A DNA stretch of 64,000 nucleotides, taken from Photorhabdus laumondii subsp. laumondii. GTDB lineage: Bacteria; Pseudomonadota; Gammaproteobacteria; Enterobacterales; Enterobacteriaceae. Positions 22,630 through 31,769 of the stretch are shown here, piece after piece. The first letter of the stretch is position 1. Every line of letters starts with the position of its first letter. The translations under genes were made by a program, and so were the position numbers. Below the pieces are notes generated by a model. It did no database searches and was not told where the DNA came from. It saw only the letters and a list, made by a program, of their open reading frames with translations. Where the stretch lies: NCBI RefSeq assembly GCF_003343245.1, contig NZ_CP024901.1, positions 682,001 through 746,000 of the forward strand, in the 5' to 3' direction.

Positions 22630-23618
22630 GTACGAATCCATTGGTTACGGTATTTTGCGACTTCTTCCGCGCGATATTGTAGCGATTTTTCGGGTATGGA
22701 AAGCTGCAAATATACTTCCGGGAGTGGGATATCAATGACCGGATACATCCAGTTAGTGGTTGGAATTTCCTGTTGGAAAGTTGGCGTCAGCATAAACTGC
22801 ATAAATTTCTGGGCAAGTTCCGGTTGCTTGCTGGAGGCCAGTTGTGCGGCCACTTCGATTTGAAGGTAATGACCTTCACTGAATGTAGCCGCAGTGTAAT
22901 CGTCATTCTTCTCAGATAACAGGTGGTAACCCGGTGAAGTGGTGTAACTCAGCACCAGATCGCCTTCTCCTTTGAGGAACAGACCATAAGCTTCGCTCCA
23001 GCCCTTGGTAACGGTGAGTGTTTTCTTTGCCAGCTTTTGCCAGGCTTGTGGGGCATCATCACCGTAAATTTTCTGCATCCATAACAGCAAACCTTGCCCC
23101 GGTGTGCTGGTGCGAGGATCTTGATAGATCACTTTCCAGTTATTGTGGCTGTTGATGAGCTCATCCATGCTTTTTGGTGGGTTTGGTAAAGTCTTTTTGT
23201 TGTAAATGAAAGCAAAATAGCCATAGTCATAAGGAATGAATACCTTGTTATTCCATGACACTGGCAGTGTCAGTTTGCTGGTATCCACTTGACTTTCAGT
23301 AAACAGCCCTGTTTGTTGGGCTGCTTGAATCAAGTTGTTATCCAACCCAAGAATAATATCGGCAGCAGTACGCTTGCCCTCCATTCTTAGGCGATTGAGC
23401 AAGGAAACACCGTCTTCCAGAGCAACCAGTTTCAGTTCACAGTGACATTCAGCTTCAAATGCTTTTTTAATTGCGGGCCCGGGTCCCCATTCAGTGGCAA
23501 AAGAATCATAGGTATAGACCGTTAATACTGGCTTGGCCTGTACAACTTGACTTAATAGCAACGCAGGAGCTGATAGGGCTGCCAGTACGATTAATTTGGA
23601 AAATAACGTCTTAAACAC
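22605..23618 (-). CDS. thiB: Thiamine ABC transporter, periplasmic binding protein
   Basis: ThiB (TbpA) captures thiamine, TMP and TPP in the periplasm for ThiPQ. A signal peptide ends about VVQA|KPVL (after residue 28), and the mature protein starts with the family VLTVYTYDSFATEWGPGP block. The 337 residues compare with 327 in E. coli. Two cysteines in ECHCELK sit near residues 58-60. It is the first gene of thiBPQ, with a TPP riboswitch 90-170 bases upstream. Confidence 0.96.
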   Translation of the reverse strand: MFKTLFSKLIVLAALSAPALLLSQVVQAKPVLTVYTYDSFATEWGPGPAIKKAFEAECHCELKLVALEDGVSLLNRLRMEGKRTAADIILGLDNNLIQAAQQTGLFTESQVDTSKLTLPVSWNNKVFIPYDYGYFAFIYNKKTLPNPPKSMDELINSHNNWKVIYQDPRTSTPGQGLLLWMQKIYGDDAPQAWQKLAKKTLTVTKGWSEAYGLFLKGEGDLVLSYTTSPGYHLLSEKNDDYTAATFSEGHYLQIEVAAQLASSKQPELAQKFMQFMLTPTFQQEIPTTNWMYPVIDIPLPEVYLQLSIPEKSLQYRAEEVAKYRNQWIRTWQSAVSR

Positions 23619-23707
23619 TTTGCTCTCCTTAAATTAAGAGGATTGGCAAAGGATTTGAGGAAGCGCTAAACGGCAAGATAACGTCTGTGAAATAGTTAGC
23701 AGCTCAA

Positions 23708-23790
23708 ATCCCTACGCCGGTATTAGCCGGATCAGGTTCGGCGGGTTTACTCTCAGCAAGGCTGTTTTAAACAGCCAGCACCCCGTTGAG
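23708..23790 (-). promoter_or_regulatory. TPP riboswitch (THI element) of thiBPQ
   Basis: Read on the minus strand, GGGGTGCTGGCTG, then GCTGAGAGTAAACCCGCCGA, then ACCTGATCCGGCTAATACCG and GCGTAGGGA give all THI-box landmarks: the GGGGUGC and CUGAGA pyrimidine-sensor arm and the ACCUGAUC...UAAUACCGGCGUAGGGA pyrophosphate arm. A variable stem GGCTGTTTAAAACAGCC lies between. It should switch the operon off when thiamine pyrophosphate is plentiful. No clear terminator was seen between it and thiB, so control may be at translation start. Confidence 0.95.
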
Positions 23791-23908
23791 ATGGCGCTAT
23801 TGTAGAGATTTAGCTAGCGACTGCAAAGTCCAATGATAGAGGTTTACCACTTGAGGGTAGTGTGAAACAATTAGTCATCTTTCAAATTTAGTTTATCGAG
23901 GTAGTCTG

Positions 23909-24439
23909 GTGATCGATGATGATGGCTACCGCCCGAATGTAGGAATTGTAATTTGTAATCGGCAAGGCCAGGTTTTGTGGGCCCGGCGTTATGGGCAGCA
24001 TTCCTGGCAATTTCCTCAAGGGGGAATTAATCCGGGGGAATCACCAGAACAGGCTATGTACCGGGAACTGTATGAAGAAGTGGGGTTAGGTCGGAAAGAT
24101 GTACGCATTCTGGCCTCTACTCGTAATTGGTTACGTTACAAATTACCCAAGCGTTTGGTGCGTTGGGATACACGACCTGTCTGTATTGGTCAAAAGCAGC
24201 GATGGTTTTTATTACAACTGCTCTGTAATGAAGAAGATATTAATGTGCAACACAGTAATACCCCGGAGTTCGATGGTTGGCGTTGGGTCAGCTATTGGTA
24301 TCCTGTTCGGCAGGTAGTCTCTTTTAAGCGTGATGTTTATCGGCGCGTGATGAAAGAGTTTGCTTCGGTTGTAATGCCAATGCAGGAAAGCGTATCTCTG
24401 CCACGTTCTTCGTATTCTTACCGTCGTAAAAGAAGTTAG
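23909..24439 (+). CDS. rppH: RNA pyrophosphohydrolase
   Basis: RppH (NudH) removes pyrophosphate from triphosphorylated mRNA 5' ends, which opens them to RNase E decay. The start is GTG at 23909 ([20 protein letters not shown]), preceded by GAGGTAG. The 176 residues equal E. coli. The Nudix box runs from [11 protein letters not shown] to RELYEEVGL (residues 38-60) with all acidic metal ligands. The C-terminus is basic (RRKRS). ptsP follows within a few bases. Confidence 0.97.
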   Translation: MIDDDGYRPNVGIVICNRQGQVLWARRYGQHSWQFPQGGINPGESPEQAMYRELYEEVGLGRKDVRILASTRNWLRYKLPKRLVRWDTRPVCIGQKQRWFLLQLLCNEEDINVQHSNTPEFDGWRWVSYWYPVRQVVSFKRDVYRRVMKEFASVVMPMQESVSLPRSSYSYRRKRS

Positions 24440-24448
24440 GTGAGTTCC

Positions 24449-26695
24449 ATGCTCATGCGTTTACGGGAAATTGTTGAAAAAGTTGCTATGGCAACCAATC
24501 TGGCCGAAGCGCTTGAGCTATTGGTGAACGAGACTTGTCTGGCAATGAACACGGATGTCTGTTCTATCTATCTTGCTGATCATCAACGGCGGTGTTATTA
24601 CCTGATGGCAACTAGAGGGTTGAGGAAACCCCGAGGAAGGGCTATCAGTTTGGCTTTTGGTGAGGGCGTTGTCGGGCAAGTTGGTCAATTGTCTGAACTG
24701 ATTAATCTGGCGGATGTCCGCAGCCATCCAAGTTTCAAATACTTGCCTCAAGTTAAAGAGGATAGTTTTCGCGCTTTTTTGGGCGTTCCCGTGGTTTACC
24801 GCCGTCAATTGCAAGGTGTTTTGGTCGTTCAGCAGCAGGAACAACGCTTGTTTAATGAAACCGAAGAGTCCTTTATGGTGACGCTTGCGACACAACTCGC
24901 GGTGATCCTTGCTCAAGCTCAGACTAAAGGCTTGTTTGGTCGATATCGGCAGACCAGAATTAAAGCCTTGGCAATTTCCAATGGCATCGTGATGGCTCAG
25001 GGATGGCAAGATTGCTCCCAGCCCTCACTTGACCAAATTTTTGAAGCCTCAACTCTTGATCATGCAGCAGAACGTTCTCGTTTAATTCAGGCACTGGAAG
25101 ATGCAATAGCAGAATGTCGTCGGCTCAGTAAACGTTTTACTGTGGGTTCTCAAAAAGAGAGCGCCGCGATTTTTGATCTTTATTCCTACCTTTTGAATGA
25201 TCCCCAGTTGAAACAAGATCTGTTCTCCTGTGTTGAACAGGGCTCTGTTGCGCAATGGGCCGTTAAACAAGTTATTGAGAAATACGCAGAACAATTTTCC
25301 AGCTTGCAGGATGCTTATATGCGGGAAAGAGCATCAGATTTACGGGCACTTGGACAGCGATTATTATTTCATCTGGATGATTCACTTACTGCCAGTCATC
25401 AATGGCCTGAATGGTTCATTCTGGTTGCAGATGAACTGAGTGCTAACCTATTGGCAGAAATGCCGCAGGAAAGATTAGCAGGGGTTATTGTTCGTGATGG
25501 CGCAACTCATTCACACTCTGCCATATTGGTTCGAGCAATGGGTATTCCGGCCATTATGGGGGCGGATATCCAGCCGGAACTCCTGAACAATCGTATGCTA
25601 ATTCTTGATGGTTTCCGTGGGGAAGTCTTCATTGAACCTGAGCCACTGATTTCGCAGGAATATAAACAGATTATCGAAGAAGAAAAGGCACTTAGCAGAT
25701 TGGCTGAGGGAGATGTGGAGCAGGAAGCACGGTTAAAAAGTGGCGAGCGCATTTTGGTTCAGCTTAATGCGGGTTTGAGCCTGAAATATGAGTTGCAGAT
25801 CAGTAATAGTATTGATGGTGTTGGACTCTATCGCACCGAAATACCCTTTATGCTGCACTGTGGTTTCCCATCAGAAGATGAACAAAAAGCGCGTTATCAG
25901 GAGATGTTACAATTATTTCCCGATAAACCGGTGGTACTGCGTACACTTGATATTGGTGCGGATAAACAACTGCCTTATATGCCGATCAGCGAAGAGAACC
26001 CTTGTTTGGGATGGCGTGGTATACGAGTGACGCTGGATCAACCGGAAATTTTTCTTATCCAACTGCGGGCAATGCTCAGAGCTAACGCTGATATGGGTAA
26101 CCTGAAAATCCTGCTGCCAATGGTGACGAGTGTAGAAGAAATTGATGAAGCTAAGCGATTGGTAGACAGAGCGAAAGAGGAAGTTGAGCAAATGCTGGCG
26201 CGCCAAATATCTATGCCTCAGCTCGGTGTCATGATTGAAGTTCCTTCGATGATTTTTCTGTTGCCACAACTCAAAAACAGAGTCGATTTTGTGTCTATTG
26301 GCACCAATGACCTAACACAATATCTATTGGCAGTGGATCGGAATAACACTCACGTCGCTTCTCTTTATGATTGCCTACATCCGGCGGTGATTCGGGCATT
26401 AAAACTAGTATTTGAAAATAGCCAGCGGGCAGGTCTTACGATCAGCATTTGTGGTGAAATGGCAAGTTTCCCTATGGGAGCGCTGTTATTGATTGGTCTT
26501 GGCTATCGCAGTTTGAGTATGAGTGGTTGTAGTGTGCCAAGAATTAAATATTTATTACGTCATCTGGAGTTGGCTCAGGTTGAAAAATTAATGGCCGAAA
26601 TCCTACAAGCTGAAACCAGCCTAAGAGTGAAGGAGCTGTCAGCAACATTTATGGAGCAGCATGGGGTGGGCGGTTTGGTCAGAGGTGGCATTTAA
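24449..26695 (+). CDS. ptsP: Phosphoenolpyruvate-protein phosphotransferase (nitrogen PTS enzyme I)
   Basis: PtsP (EI-Ntr) takes phosphate from PEP and passes it to NPr and EIIA-Ntr, a regulatory chain for potassium and nitrogen metabolism. The domain order is an N-terminal GAF domain (residues ~1-160), the EI swivel domain with phospho-His356 in THSHSAILVRAMGIP, and the PEP-binding TIM barrel with LRTLDIGADKQLPYM and ICGEMAS. I start at ATG 24449 (MLMRLREIVEKV, 748 residues as in E. coli), with AGGTGA 5 bases upstream; the GTG at 24440 lies too close to that site. Confidence 0.96.
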   Translation: MLMRLREIVEKVAMATNLAEALELLVNETCLAMNTDVCSIYLADHQRRCYYLMATRGLRKPRGRAISLAFGEGVVGQVGQLSELINLADVRSHPSFKYLPQVKEDSFRAFLGVPVVYRRQLQGVLVVQQQEQRLFNETEESFMVTLATQLAVILAQAQTKGLFGRYRQTRIKALAISNGIVMAQGWQDCSQPSLDQIFEASTLDHAAERSRLIQALEDAIAECRRLSKRFTVGSQKESAAIFDLYSYLLNDPQLKQDLFSCVEQGSVAQWAVKQVIEKYAEQFSSLQDAYMRERASDLRALGQRLLFHLDDSLTASHQWPEWFILVADELSANLLAEMPQERLAGVIVRDGATHSHSAILVRAMGIPAIMGADIQPELLNNRMLILDGFRGEVFIEPEPLISQEYKQIIEEEKALSRLAEGDVEQEARLKSGERILVQLNAGLSLKYELQISNSIDGVGLYRTEIPFMLHCGFPSEDEQKARYQEMLQLFPDKPVVLRTLDIGADKQLPYMPISEENPCLGWRGIRVTLDQPEIFLIQLRAMLRANADMGNLKILLPMVTSVEEIDEAKRLVDRAKEEVEQMLARQISMPQLGVMIEVPSMIFLLPQLKNRVDFVSIGTNDLTQYLLAVDRNNTHVASLYDCLHPAVIRALKLVFENSQRAGLTISICGEMASFPMGALLLIGLGYRSLSMSGCSVPRIKYLLRHLELAQVEKLMAEILQAETSLRVKELSATFMEQHGVGGLVRGGI

Positions 26696-26770
26696 TCCGT
26701 TTAACGGCCTGTGCTATGATTCTCAATCACTTGCCTTAGGGCATTAACGCTAAATATTAAGTGGGGAAAG

Positions 26771-27646
26771 ATGAGTAACAGCTACCTGGCATTTCCTAAT
26801 ATTGACCCGGTCATTTTTTCAATAGGTCCAATAGCCCTCCATTGGTATGGTTTCATGTACTTGGTTGGGTTTGTATTCGCCATGTGGCTAGCGACACGCA
26901 GGGCAGCGAAACCCAATAGTGGTTGGACAAAAAACGAAGTAGAGAACTTGCTTTATGCAGGTTTTGCTGGCGTATTTGTTGGTGGCCGTCTGGGCTACGT
27001 CCTGTTTTATAATTTCCCTGCCTTTCTCGACAACCCCCTTTATTTGTTTAAAGTTTGGGATGGTGGGATGTCTTTCCACGGTGGTTTAGTGGGGGTTATC
27101 TGCGCAATGTGGTGGTTTGGCCGCAGAACGAAACGCCATTTCTTACAAGTTGCTGACTTCATTGCCCCGTTAGTCCCTTTTGGTTTAGGCATGGGGAGAA
27201 TCGGTAATTTTATTAACGGCGAGTTGTGGGGACGTGTCACATTGGATACGCCGTGGGCGATGTTATTCCCAAGCTCCCGTGGTGAAGATATTGCATTGGC
27301 TGCAACCGATCCCTCACTGTTATCAGTACTTGAGCAATATGGTGTTCTGCCACGTCACCCTTCACAGCTTTATGAAATGGCGTTGGAAGGGATCGTTCTG
27401 TTCATTATTTTGAATTTATATATCCGTAAACCTCGCCCAATGGGCAGTGTTTCCGGTTTATTCTTAATTGGCTACGGTATTTTCCGAGTGATAGTCGAGT
27501 TCTTCCGCCAACCAGATGCACAACTGGGCTTATTCGACGGGATCAGTATGGGGCAAATTCTTTCTATACCAATGATCCTGGCGGGAATATTAATGATGAT
27601 ATGGGCATATAAACACCAAGGTAATAAGGTACAAGAGGTAAAATGA
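26771..27646 (+). CDS. lgt: Prolipoprotein diacylglyceryl transferase
   Basis: Lgt moves a diacylglyceryl group from phosphatidylglycerol to the lipobox cysteine of prolipoproteins, the first step for every lipoprotein in this window (MltA and the seven tandem lipoproteins). The 291 residues equal E. coli. Seven membrane segments are visible. Tyr76 in [10 protein letters not shown], His103 in [11 protein letters not shown] and Arg143 in the Lgt signature [14 protein letters not shown] are intact. It overlaps thyA by 4 bases (ATGA). Confidence 0.98.
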   Translation: MSNSYLAFPNIDPVIFSIGPIALHWYGFMYLVGFVFAMWLATRRAAKPNSGWTKNEVENLLYAGFAGVFVGGRLGYVLFYNFPAFLDNPLYLFKVWDGGMSFHGGLVGVICAMWWFGRRTKRHFLQVADFIAPLVPFGLGMGRIGNFINGELWGRVTLDTPWAMLFPSSRGEDIALAATDPSLLSVLEQYGVLPRHPSQLYEMALEGIVLFIILNLYIRKPRPMGSVSGLFLIGYGIFRVIVEFFRQPDAQLGLFDGISMGQILSIPMILAGILMMIWAYKHQGNKVQEVK

Positions 27647-28437
27647 AACAGTATCTGGACTTAATGACAAGAGTGCTTGCAGAGGGCACTCCGAAAGCAG
27701 ACCGCACCGGGACGGGGACACTCTCGATTTTCGGGCATCAGATGCGTTTCAATTTACAGGATGGTTTTCCACTGGTCACAACTAAACGTTGCCATATCCG
27801 CTCAATTATTCATGAACTTCTCTGGTTCTTGAATGGTGATACCAATATTAAATATCTGCATGAAAATGGGGTGACTATTTGGGATGAATGGGCGGATGAA
27901 AACGGTGATTTAGGGCCGGTATATGGTAAGCAATGGCGCGCATGGGGTACCGCAGATGGCCGCCAGATTGACCAATTGAAAACTGTACTGGAACAGCTTA
28001 AAAGCGATCCAGATTCACGTAGAATTATTGTTTCGGCTTGGAACGTTGGTGAATTGGATAAGATGGCATTAGCGCCATGCCACGCTTTCTTCCAGTTTTA
28101 TGTTGCGGATGGCAAACTTTCCTGTCAGCTTTACCAGCGCTCCTGTGACGTATTCCTTGGCTTACCGTTCAATATTGCCAGCTATGCATTGCTAGTTCAC
28201 ATGATGGCGCAACAGTGTGATTTGGAAGTAGGCGATTTTGTCTGGACCGGTGGTGATACGCACCTTTATAGCAACCATATGGAGCAGACAAAATTACAAC
28301 TCAGCCGTGAACCGCGTTCACTACCAAAACTGGTGATAAAGCGTAAACCGGCATCACTTTTTGATTATAAATTTGATGACTTTGAAATAGTTGATTATGA
28401 CCCACATCCAGGAATAAAGGCCCCGGTTGCTATTTAG
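27643..28437 (+). CDS. thyA: Thymidylate synthase
   Basis: ThyA methylates dUMP to dTMP with methylene-tetrahydrofolate, yielding dihydrofolate for FolA. The 264 residues equal E. coli. The nucleophile Cys146 lies in [14 protein letters not shown]. The folate and dUMP contacts [30 protein letters not shown] and HLYSNHMEQ are conserved. It is translationally coupled to lgt through an ATGA overlap and followed by a strong terminator. Confidence 0.99.
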   Translation: MKQYLDLMTRVLAEGTPKADRTGTGTLSIFGHQMRFNLQDGFPLVTTKRCHIRSIIHELLWFLNGDTNIKYLHENGVTIWDEWADENGDLGPVYGKQWRAWGTADGRQIDQLKTVLEQLKSDPDSRRIIVSAWNVGELDKMALAPCHAFFQFYVADGKLSCQLYQRSCDVFLGLPFNIASYALLVHMMAQQCDLEVGDFVWTGGDTHLYSNHMEQTKLQLSREPRSLPKLVIKRKPASLFDYKFDDFEIVDYDPHPGIKAPVAI

Positions 28438-28480
28438 CGGTTGCGGTTAAAATAGCGCTTCTATGTTCGTCGACAATCTG

Positions 28481-28516
28481 GAGGAACAATTTATAATAAA
28501 TTGTTCCTCTTTTCAT
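28481..28516 (+). terminator. Rho-independent terminator after thyA
   Basis: A 12-bp perfect stem GAGGAACAATTT/AAATTGTTCCTC with a 5-base loop is followed by TTTTC. Its right arm also supplies the -35 of the next promoter. Confidence 0.85.
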
Positions 28517-28530
28517 TTTGATGATATAAT
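28501..28530 (+). promoter_or_regulatory. Likely promoter of the toxin-antitoxin pair
   Basis: TTGTTC (28501-28506) and a perfect TATAAT (28525-28530) are 18 bp apart, 35 bases before the antitoxin ATG. No clear operator repeat was identified. Confidence 0.55.
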
Positions 28531-28564
28531 ATACAGATACGTAGAAATTAAGAGGAAAAAGACC

Positions 28565-28831
28565 ATGAATACTATTTCCCAAAAAAAAGCTAGGGATCTG
28601 CTTAGTAATCCAAAGCATTTCGAGGGTGGTGTGTTTATTACCAAAAACGGGATATCTGAATTGTTTATTCAACCAATGGCAGAACGTGAGAGAGAGTTGG
28701 CCGAAAGAGGCGTAGAACGACAGGCGATAGCATTGCTTAAAATCGCGATGTTGTCTAAGAAAGATACTATAGAAGGTAGAAAAATGACACTTGAAGAAGC
28801 ACTTCGTAGGCGCAAGGAACGTCGGGTGTGA
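28565..28831 (+). CDS. Phd/YefM-like antitoxin
   Basis: The 88-residue protein starts MNTISQKKARDLLSNPKHFE and contains GGVFITKNGISELFIQP, which resembles the N-terminal beta-hairpin fold of Phd/YefM antitoxins (residues 1-55). The charged, helical tail (EGRKMTLEEALRRRKERRV) is the usual toxin-wrapping part. The ATG at 28565 follows GAGGAAAAAG; the frame is open further upstream, but that part would run through the promoter and terminator. The 4-base overlap with the following toxin gene supports the pairing. The family call is by resemblance only. Confidence 0.75.
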   Translation: MNTISQKKARDLLSNPKHFEGGVFITKNGISELFIQPMAERERELAERGVERQAIALLKIAMLSKKDTIEGRKMTLEEALRRRKERRV

Positions 28832-29160
28832 TATATAAAGTTCAAATTACCGAAACAGCCTACCAGACACTTTCTATTATTGAAGACTACAAGGCTAATA
28901 CTATAGGGTTGGAAGCAGCTCAGAATTTGGTGGATGATTTATTAATTGAATCATCGGAACGGATAGGGGAGAACCCGTTAGCATACGGCTATTGTTCAAT
29001 GTTGCTGGATAAAGGAATGCAATTTCACCAATGGCTTTCCAAAGATCGGCAATTTCGTGTTATTTATGATGTAGTTGGGGATGAAATTCAAATATTGGCA
29101 TACGCAAGCACAAACCAAGATTTAATTGCCCTCTTGTACCAACTACTGATCATACACTGA
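28828..29160 (+). CDS. RelE/ParE-superfamily toxin
   Basis: The 110-residue protein begins at GTG 28828, overlapping the antitoxin stop (GTGA). The pattern VQITETAYQTLSIIEDY near the N-terminus and RQFRVIYDVVGDEIQILAYA near the C-terminus is that of RelE/ParE-fold toxins: an N-terminal helix pair, then a beta-sheet with the FRVIYDV strand. Whether it is an mRNA interferase (RelE) or a gyrase poison (ParE) cannot be told from this. The frame is intact, so the pair is probably functional. An ERIC element starts at the next base. Confidence 0.78.
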   Translation: MIYKVQITETAYQTLSIIEDYKANTIGLEAAQNLVDDLLIESSERIGENPLAYGYCSMLLDKGMQFHQWLSKDRQFRVIYDVVGDEIQILAYASTNQDLIALLYQLLIIH

Positions 29161-29287
29161 TATACCCGTTATCTTTCAAGTTGCCTCTTTGTTGGCGGCA
29201 CTCGCTCACCCCGGTTACATAGTTCGCTATGCTCCCGGGGATTCGCTCCCTTGCCGTCGTGATGCATCTTGAAATCCATAGGGTATA
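29161..29287 (-). repeat. ERIC element, copy 2 (127 bp)
   Basis: It has the same ends and core as copy 1, with GTTATCTTTC for GTCATCTTTC near the left end. It starts directly after the stop codon of the toxin gene, so it is probably in the same transcript. Confidence 0.92.
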
Positions 29288-29639
29288 TTTAAAATATTGA
29301 ACGCTATACTTAATACAATCTTCTCAATTAATTATTTTCTGGTCTGATATTATTTATATTTAGAATAAGTTAATAAAAATGACATTATCATATAAAAGCG
29401 TTTGATCTTATATTCATGAAGCTTCTTCCTCATAGCCATATAATCTTACAATGTATGAAAATAATAAGAAACAAAAATAACTATTCTCGTTGATTTTTGC
29501 GAAGCTCTACGCAATTTAAATGTAACAATGATAAACTATTATTTTTTTATTGATGCACTCTCGCATAAAATTTAATTGTGTATTTATTTTGTGTTTAAAA
29601 TGAATAAAATGTTTTACGAAAGGAAATAAGGAATTATCA
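29288..29639 (+). other. AT-rich leader region before ppdA, no gene seen
   Basis: The 352 bases are strongly AT-rich with many stop codons in all frames. No tRNA, hairpin with T-run or recognisable gene remnant was found. It presumably contains the promoter of the ppdA-recD cluster. AAGGAAATAAGGAATTATCA precedes the ppdA ATG. Confidence 0.4.
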
Positions 29640-30155
29640 ATGGTAAATAATGTGAATATAATCGGCCATTATAATATTGATAATCAATCAGGTTTTTCTT
29701 TATTGGAATTAATGGTCGTTATTGTTTTGGTGTCAATATTTTCCTTATGGGGCGTACAGGAATGGGGCTATCACCAGGAAAGAGTCAGGTTACAGGAATC
29801 AGCACAGAAGATATTGACATTTATATCCAGGCAACAATCTTTGGCAAATTATTTGAACAAAAGGGTGATATTGTGGTTGAAAACTGGCAAGGATTGGTGC
29901 ATAGCGTTCTCTAATTCGGTATTAGCTAATTGTAATTTAGAAAATGTTGAGGGAATAAACTCACCCTATCAGGATGTTATTATCAGTTCAGCAACCAAGG
30001 ATCAGATAGAGTTTCATGGAATAAGAAACACCATGATACCTGCGAGTTTTACTTTGGCGAATTCCGCAGGTGAAATATCCATTATTTTTTCTTCACGAGG
30101 TAGGATAAGATCATGTAGTAATAATAAGTTTAATCAAATTCCAGCTTGTGATTAG
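29640..30155 (+). CDS. ppdA: Minor pseudopilin, PpdA-like
   Basis: The 171-residue protein has a type III (prepilin) signal: QSG|FSLLELMVVIVLVSIF, with Gly18 at -1, Phe19 at +1 and Glu23 at +5, followed by a hydrophobic helix. The globular part has three cysteines, one before NLENV and two near the C-terminus. It is the first of four small genes in the E. coli order ppdA-ppdB-ygdB-ppdC-recC, minor pilins of a type IV pilus-like or type II secretion-like fibre. Similarity to E. coli PpdA (156 residues) is low, so the name rests partly on position. Confidence 0.8.
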   Translation: MVNNVNIIGHYNIDNQSGFSLLELMVVIVLVSIFSLWGVQEWGYHQERVRLQESAQKILTFISRQQSLANYLNKRVILWLKTGKDWCIAFSNSVLANCNLENVEGINSPYQDVIISSATKDQIEFHGIRNTMIPASFTLANSAGEISIIFSSRGRIRSCSNNKFNQIPACD

Positions 30156-30170
30156 TTAAATTTTTCCCAC

Positions 30171-30297
30171 TATACCCTATGGATTTCAAGATGGATCGCG
30201 ACGGCAAGGGAGCGAATCCCCGGGAGCATAGCGAACTATGTGACCGGGGTGAGTGAGTGCAGCCAACAAAGAGGCAACTTGAAAGATGACGGGTATA
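30171..30297 (+). repeat. ERIC element, copy 3 (127 bp), inside the pilin cluster
   Basis: It is in the opposite orientation to the other three: TATACCCTATGGATTTCAAG at the left, GACGGGTATA at the right. It lies between ppdA (ends 30155) and ppdB (starts 30323), so it is very likely transcribed within the operon and can fold as a long hairpin. Confidence 0.92.
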
Positions 30298-30322
30298 AAT
30301 AAGAGATACTTTAATTGGAATA

Positions 30323-30910
30323 ATGAAACATAAAAACCAATCTGGAATGACATTATTAGAGGTTATTGTAGCAATGGCTATTGGTAGTATTATCTTACTG
30401 GCGATTGCTAAAAGTTACCCTATTTTAACTAAACAAATAATGGAGTTATATCAGAGATATCGGTTAGGCTATTTTGTTAAACAAACGTTACATATTATAG
30501 AAAAGGATATTCGCCGTGCTGGATATTGTCAGCATTATTGTGATGGAAAGCCAATATTCATCGATAATAAAAGTGATGAGAGTGAGGATTCATGTCTGAT
30601 TATTGCATACGATCTTAATATAAATAACCAATGGGAGCCGCCAGAACACAGTGAATCGGAATTCTTTGGCTATCGTCTTAGCAATAAGTCAGTAGAGTGG
30701 AAAAGGGGGGCGGGTAACTGTCAGGAAAATGGCTGGGAAAGGCTGTTTGATCCAAATGAGATAGTGGTAGATTCCTTTAAAGCTGAAAAATTACCGGCAA
30801 AAGATGGCTTAGTTTTTATCAAATTGGTACTTATTGCACATTGGTTTAAACATCCATCGATAAACTACCAATATCAGTCAGTAATACGTTTGCGCAATAT
30901 CAGGGGATAA
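30323..30910 (+). CDS. ppdB: Minor pseudopilin, PpdB-like
   Basis: The 195-residue protein has a short leader and prepilin cleavage site QSG|MTLLEVIVAMAIGSIILL (Gly8/Met9, Glu13 at +5). The rest is a pilin-like globular domain with four cysteines near YCQHYCDG and later. Length and position match E. coli PpdB (187 residues). It lies downstream of the ERIC copy and 5 bases before ygdB. Confidence 0.82.
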   Translation: MKHKNQSGMTLLEVIVAMAIGSIILLAIAKSYPILTKQIMELYQRYRLGYFVKQTLHIIEKDIRRAGYCQHYCDGKPIFIDNKSDESEDSCLIIAYDLNINNQWEPPEHSESEFFGYRLSNKSVEWKRGAGNCQENGWERLFDPNEIVVDSFKAEKLPAKDGLVFIKLVLIAHWFKHPSINYQYQSVIRLRNIRG

Positions 30911-30915
30911 GTACC

Positions 30916-31401
30916 GTGGCTGAGCATTCTCCACATGTCTGTTTTCAATATCAGCAAGGTAATGTATTGCTCATTTCAGTGCTGATATTATTGACCGTTA
31001 GCCTGATGATGTTAAAGGCTTTGCATCATCATCTGGATAACGCTTTAATCATGATGGTCGATGAACGCAGATATCTAAAAGCTTTTCAGCAAGCAGAATC
31101 TTCATTGGCATGGGGAATCGCTCAGTCATGGCCACTTCATAGTAGTCAAATAGAAGATAGTAATAAAACAGAAGAGTGGTATTGCCAGCAACAACAAGAA
31201 TTTCATTTGACCAGTTGTTTAAAAAGGCAATCGAGTCATTTTTTTCTACTAAAAGGTATGGCTGATGTGGCACCCGGGCAATCTGTTGGATTATATCAAT
31301 GGATGAAATTACACTCATCTGGTGGAGATGATTCTCTTATTCCGGTAGAGAGTGGTTGGCTGGATTTTTGTCCTGAGGTAGATGTGGGATTTTGTTCATG
31401 A
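30916..31401 (+). CDS. ygdB: YgdB-like minor pseudopilin (DUF2509 type)
   Basis: The 161-residue protein starts at GTG 30916 and shows QQG|NVLLISVLILLTVSLMML, a prepilin-like hydrophobic helix lacking the usual Glu at +5, as is typical of the tip pilin PilX/GspK kind. QQAESSLAWGIAQSWP and SGWLDFCPEVDVGFC match the E. coli YgdB pattern (SALAWG, GWSDFCP). The stop overlaps the ppdC start (ATGA). Confidence 0.8.
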   Translation: MAEHSPHVCFQYQQGNVLLISVLILLTVSLMMLKALHHHLDNALIMMVDERRYLKAFQQAESSLAWGIAQSWPLHSSQIEDSNKTEEWYCQQQQEFHLTSCLKRQSSHFFLLKGMADVAPGQSVGLYQWMKLHSSGGDDSLIPVESGWLDFCPEVDVGFCS

Positions 31402-31769
31402 AGTCAGAGCTTTTTTATGAGCATCAAGCAGGCATGAGTTTGCCCGAAGTAATGATTGCTGTTATGGTTTTTTCGGTCTCTTTATTGGGATTAATGCGTT
31501 ATCATCAGGCGTTATTATTTGGGTTTCAGCAACATTGGCAGCAATCAAAGGCAGATAAATTATCTTATGGATATCTGGAACAATATGAATTAATTGCAGG
31601 TCAAAATGCTTTACCAGAAATAACATTGCCACCGGGATGGCATGCTGAATTTCAGACGGCCTATCCGTTGTCTAGCTGCTATCAGCTTACAGTTATAGTG
31701 ATGACGCCTTATAATCAGCAAAGTAAAGCAAGCCGATTGATTTGTTCAAATGGGAGTTCCGATGTTTAA
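31398..31769 (+). CDS. ppdC: Minor pseudopilin, PpdC-like
   Basis: I start at ATG 31398 (overlapping the ygdB stop), giving 123 residues. The prepilin site is QAG|MSLPEVMIAVMVFSVSLLGL, with Glu at +5. Two cysteines near the C-terminus may pair. E. coli PpdC has 107 residues. It overlaps the start of recC by 8 bases. Confidence 0.82.
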   Translation: MKSELFYEHQAGMSLPEVMIAVMVFSVSLLGLMRYHQALLFGFQQHWQQSKADKLSYGYLEQYELIAGQNALPEITLPPGWHAEFQTAYPLSSCYQLTVIVMTPYNQQSKASRLICSNGSSDV

